Shown here one piece after another: positions 60,259 to 64,000 of a stretch of 64,000 nt of DNA. Each line of letters begins with the position of its first letter. The first letter of the stretch is position 1. The stretch is from assembly GCA_033439265.1 (NCBI GenBank), contig JAVTVX010000026.1, forward strand, positions 5,271,001 through 5,335,000, written 5' to 3'. The stretch comes from Dillenia suffruticosa. Taxonomy: Eukaryota > Streptophyta > Magnoliopsida > Dilleniales > Dilleniaceae. Below the pieces are notes generated by a model that saw nothing but the letters and a program-made list of their open reading frames with translations, made no database searches and had not been told where the DNA came from. The translations under genes and the position numbers were made by a program.

Positions 60259-62740
60259 TGTCACGCCCCAAACCGGGATCGTGAACAGCCGCCCGTTGCC
60301 CCTGAATGTCGGCTGTATTTTTACAGAAAATTGGGCAGAACCTCCCCATAAATCGGAGGTTTCCCATGTACAATTATACCTGTATAATCCAAATCATCCT
60401 GTACAATACACAAATGGCCATCCCGGCCTCTCCAAAATCAACTAACACCACAGCCAACATTCAGAACAACGCAAGGCTATAAACAAACCTAGCCACAGAC
60501 CTCTACTGTCATGCCCAACTAGAGCATGAGCAGCCGCTATATCGAGCGGACCTAAGTTTATACAATATATATCACATTTCCCAAGTAACGTTCAAGTACG
60601 TACAATCGCCTCAATGCAAATGAAATATGAGAGTTAAACTATACAGTCATCCCAAAATAAGTACATGGCCAACTACGGACCTTAATGTCAAGACCTCGCA
60701 GGGTCGAAACTAAATTAGAAGTAAATCTCACCGTCAGAACAATAAATCCGCACTAGAGCCTGTAACACCGCTCTATCACAATAAACCTGTCTGAGGAGAG
60801 AAAATAGAGGGGTGAGTATCATGGGAAGATACTCAGTGAGTGAGGGGGGTAATATCAAGCATAAATAGCATAGGTGAACAATTGGAGTGTCAAATAATAT
60901 CATTCGAAACAACAATTTACACTTCGCAGCAAAACATGATATATTTATCATTTTGAAATCATTTAATCAAACACACGATAGCAAGCATGTATGCATCCAT
61001 TTAAAATCAAGTAATGTCAGAGCGAGCCAAAAATAGTCCTGGCAAAGGTCAACCGTGACCAAGGACAGGCGCGTCGGGGGTTTTATTATGCATAGACTTT
61101 GAAACGCTCTCTACCCCGACGTTGGCCATGAGCTCGCTGGGGCCAACTCATCAACGTGTATAGGACCCCGCCCGGTGCTAGACGGTGGCGTCACACACGT
61201 CCTCCCCCTACGTGGGTTCAACCGGCCGCGCCTATAGCCTTTAGAATAAATGACGTTTGCGGATACCTCCTGCAGAAGCGTATCCGGGCAACCCGTGCCT
61301 CTACAAACGCCCTTCGTAGCTACGGAATATCATAATATCACAAGGGCACAACGTCCCATAGTATCACAAGGGCACAACGTCCCAGGGCACAACGTCCCAC
61401 GAGTATCATCACATCATCGCACAACTAGTAGGCATCCAACCCACATAGTTCATCAAAAACATTTTTTAAATTTTGCGTGCCAATACGTCTCATCAAATTC
61501 ATTTCAAAACAGCATATCACTACATTGGTATAAAATGAAATTTATACATTTTCAAAAATGGCACAACTATTGATTCATCTCAAACCATGGATGCATAGTC
61601 ATTGCAAATATAATTCAAGACACTCCAAAAATCACAAAACAGATTTCCAAATTTAATATCACACGTCAACGAATGCATATCAAAGCATGTTTTATCGAAA
61701 ATGCGACAGAAAATACGTTTTACTATTTTATGCAAGAGATTAGAGTCCCACTCACTTTATCTAGGGAGGGTGGTCACTCCCTATTTTTTTTTTTTCAACG
61801 ACTCTCCAAAAGACAAACCTAATCAAATCGTCAAATTTATAACGATTAAAACCCTAATAAGGGATTCTATCAATAAAATTTATTCATCTCTCACCTAAGG
61901 TTCCTCGGGTTTCAGACCTAGTTGTCGTTCGCCCGTCGGGTTGGTTTAAAACCTGTAATATTTCCCAAACTTCAGATGTATTAGAAACCACTAAATTTCT
62001 ACCAGCAAACCATAGAACTTCAATCAATACAGTCGTTACCTGCAATACAAAAGATGCAGGTGAGCTCTCACAGGGGAAAGCCGGTCGCGGGCTCGCGGGC
62101 CGTCACGGGCTCGCGGGCCGGTGGCTGGCTGCTAGCGGGCTGGCCCGCTGGTGGTTCACGGGCTCTCAGCCCGGCTTGCTGGCCGCAGCGGGCTTCGCGG
62201 GATGCAGTGGGCCGCGGCTGGACTGGGCCTTGGGCCGCTGGTGGGCTGGCCCGCTCACGGTTAGGGCTCGCTCTAGGTCACGAGCTGGGTCGCGCGCTGG
62301 CTCGCGCTGGGTCGCGAGCTGGGTCGCGCGCTGGCTCGCGCGCTAGCTCGCGCTGGGTCGCGAGCTGGGTCGCGCGCTGGCTCGTGCTGGGACGCGGGCT
62401 GGGTCGCGCGCTGGCTCGTGCGCTAGCTCGCGCTAGGTCGCGAGCTGGGTCGCGCGTTGGCTCGCGATGAGTCGCGAGCTGGGTCGAGCAGGGGTAGCGC
62501 GCTGGCTCGCGGGACGCTGGCTCGCGGGAGATCGCGAGCTGTGGCGCGCTGGCTCGCGGGGGATCGCGAGCTGTGGCGTGCTGGGCTCGCGCGCTAGGAG
62601 GCAGCGCTCGCGTGGAGGAAGGAGCTGCTCGCGGGAGGCGCTGCAGCTGCCGCGATCGCGGGAGGAGGGTGGAGCAGTGGGCGGCGTGCGGTGGCGGGAG
62701 AGAGACCACGGCGGAGAAGAGAAAGGGAGAAAGAGGGAAA

Positions 62741-62787
<47 letters not shown>

Positions 62788-62820
62788 AAAAAAAGAATTA
62801 GGGCTTTAAGCCCTAATTTT

Positions 62821-62865
<45 letters not shown>

Positions 62866-62877
62866 TGCAGTGTTACA
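60259..62877 (-). repeat. 5' LTR of element B
   Basis: A 2,619-bp LTR, TGTAACACTGC...GGGCGTGACA on the minus strand. It carries the three-fold 16-bp repeat (61,342-61,400), the GC minisatellite (62,254-62,605), a (GA)n run (about 62,744-62,784) and a pure T run of about 40 (62,825-62,864). Confidence 0.93.
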
Positions 62878-62882
62878 GAGGA

Positions 62883-63135
62883 GCTGCGGCGACTGGGTAC
62901 GGTGGCGATGGTGGTGACCGGCGGTGCTGGCGGTGGCAGCGGGAGGGGAGAGAGGCGCTTCGGCGTGGGATCGGGAGAAGAGAGAAGAAAAGGAGAGAGG
63001 GAGAGGGAGAGAGAGAAAGAGAAGAGAGGGGGAAAGGGAGAGAGGGAGAGAGGGAGAGAGGGGAGAAAATTGGGCTTTAAGCCCTAATTTTTATTTTTCC
63101 CTTTTTTTTTTTTTTTTTTTTAATTGGGTATTACA
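62883..63135 (-). repeat. 5' LTR of element A, remaining part
   Basis: Matches 44,585-44,831 of the 3' LTR of A (ggtacggtggcgatggtggt, GA-rich block, 'gggctttaagccctaattttta', T run) and ends in TTACA at 63,135, followed by the target duplication ACAAT. Confidence 0.93.
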
Positions 63136-63140
63136 ACAAT

Positions 63141-63582
63141 AACTACAATATAGTAAAAATAAAAAATTCAAAAAAAAATGATTTCATGATGACTCACCAA
63201 GCAAGATTTGACCCTAACAAAGCAAAACACAACATGATGGATGAATTTCAAAAACCAGCTTAAATATTATAGTTTGAAATCGAATGAATGGAGATGAATT
63301 CTCAAAATACTATCTTTTGATTTGTTCCTTGTTTAATAGTAATACCTTTTATATTTCAAAATAAAACCATTAAACAATGAGGGGACACATATCCGCATGG
63401 AGATAAGAGAGAGAGAGATGTATATACCTACTTGATTTAGTAGTTTAGTATCGATATACTTTAAATAAAGTTTAGGTTTCGATTTTTATGTATGAAAAAA
63501 ATAAGTGTTTGAAAAGTTTTATTTTTTTAAGGATCCAATCCGATCAATATTAAATTTAATCAGATTTAATATAATTATAAGA
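63141..63582. other. AT-rich flank right of element A
   Basis: About 440 bp; no gene or repeat recognised apart from a short (GA)n at 63,405-63,418. Confidence 0.5.
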
Positions 63583-64000
63583 CACTACAAAAAAATACGC
63601 TTTTAGTCACGGATTTTCACGATGAATTTAGTGACGAAAACTTTTTAGTCGCTAATTTGCCACAAAATTTGCTATAAAAAGGAAGTCGTGGCTAAATTAA
63701 CGACGGATACATCATTCGTGGCTAAATTCATCGCTAATTAGTGACGAAAAAGTTTTCATAGCTAAATTTGTCGCTAATTGACGATAAAAAATTTTTCGTT
63801 ACAAATTTTGTCGCTAATTAGCAACGAATAATATTTCGTGGCTAAATTTTACCACGGATACAATTATCCATAGCTAAATTTATCGACAAAAAAAGTTCGT
63901 GACAACTTTCGTTACTAAATTTAGCAACGAAAAAATTTCGTGGGAAATTCTTTCGTTAATTAGTTACAAAAATTTTTCGTCGCTAAATTCGTCGCTAATT
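63583..64000 (+). mobile_element. CACTA-like element, left end, continues beyond window
   Basis: CACTACAAAAAAATACGC followed by dense subterminal words 'agtgacgaaa', 'gtcgctaatt' and 'gtggctaaat' in both orientations, typical of CACTA (En/Spm) ends. Similar in style to 36,690-37,790, but with a different terminus and facing the other way. Confidence 0.7.

Larger units (their letters stand above)
52565..62877 (-). mobile_element. Ty3/gypsy chromovirus, element B, nested in the 5' LTR of A
   Basis: About 10.3 kb, minus strand, with termini TGTAACACTGC (at 62,877) and GGGCGTGACA (at 52,565) and the perfect 5-bp duplication GAGGA. Same strand as its host element A and a related but distinct family: LTR downstream ends and gag/pol are alike, while LTR bodies differ. 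The two LTRs differ at only about three places over some 2.4 kb compared by eye (about 0.1%), so the insertion is recent, likely under 100,000 years at the usual rate. It looks nearly whole, with about two breaks. Confidence 0.93.
42184..63135 (-). mobile_element. Ty3/gypsy chromovirus, element A (interrupted by element B)
   Basis: Full-length element read on the minus strand. Termini are TGTAATACCC (at 63,135) and ...GGGCGTGACA (at 42,184). The 5-bp target duplication is ACAAT (42,179-42,183 and 63,136-63,140), identical on both sides. The net length without B is about 10.6 kb. Order on the minus strand: 5' LTR (split by B), primer site, gag, gap, protease-RT-RNase H-integrase-chromodomain, polypurine tract, 3' LTR. 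The two LTRs differ at roughly 20-25 places over some 2.3 kb compared by eye (about 1%), pointing to an age of a few hundred thousand years at the usual plant LTR rate. It is broken, with about three or four breaks. Confidence 0.93.

Noticed and set aside
37790-63583. One giant CACTA element carrying the bHLH gene and the retrotransposon nest
   Set aside because: The end at 37,790 is a right end and the one at 63,583 a left end, so they face away from the interval and belong to different elements.

Overview
This is a stretch of nuclear DNA from a flowering plant, probably a eudicot; the species cannot be told. It is largely AT-rich and packed with LTR retrotransposons, DNA-transposon remnants and simple repeats. 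One host gene is confidently recognised: a seven-exon atypical bHLH transcription factor of the bHLH110/111/112/123 type, closest in my memory to bHLH111, on the minus strand at 38,008-40,819. No bacterial-style operon, CRISPR array, rRNA or tRNA was seen.

Layout. 1-6,368: old, broken Ty3/gypsy chromovirus on the plus strand, cut by the window edge, with its 3' LTR. 6,369-7,730 and 14,003-16,002: two diverged copies of one LTR-like repeat; the second looks like a solo LTR. 8,872-10,681: solo-like copia LTR filled with about 30 copies of a TGTCGACC-like motif. 10,728-11,650: GC-rich CATGCC-rich block. About 11,850-13,867: remnant with a CACTA-type right end and diverged ~200-bp repeats. 16,567-19,287: gypsy LTR. 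19,290-22,497: SIRE-like copia pol fragment, a spacer with more TGTCGACC motifs, and an env-like extra frame. 23,673-27,075: copia LTR, primer-binding site and gag. 27,780-28,620: an AT-arm/GC-core composite repeat with short tandem units. 28,620-32,600: AT-rich DNA with microsatellites and small duplications. About 33,290-35,138: broken gypsy gag-protease fragment. 35,303-36,115: non-autonomous Mutator-like foldback element with a perfect 10-bp target-site duplication. 36,690-37,790: CACTA-type subterminal repeats.

Right third. The bHLH gene is followed upstream, in its transcriptional sense, by a nest of two Ty3/gypsy chromoviruses on the same strand. Outer element A spans 42,184-63,135 with target duplication ACAAT. 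Inner element B spans 52,565-62,877, lies inside A's 5' LTR and has target duplication GAGGA. By eye the LTR pair of A differs by about 1% and that of B by about 0.1%, which agrees with the nesting order. A further CACTA-type end starts at 63,583 and runs out of the window.

Most worth a second look: the gag/protease gap with GT...AG-like ends shared by three separate gypsy elements; the amplified TGTCGACC motif in two parts of copia-type DNA; the AT-arm/GC-core repeat family; and the young same-strand retrotransposon 1.37 kb upstream of a transcription-factor start codon.
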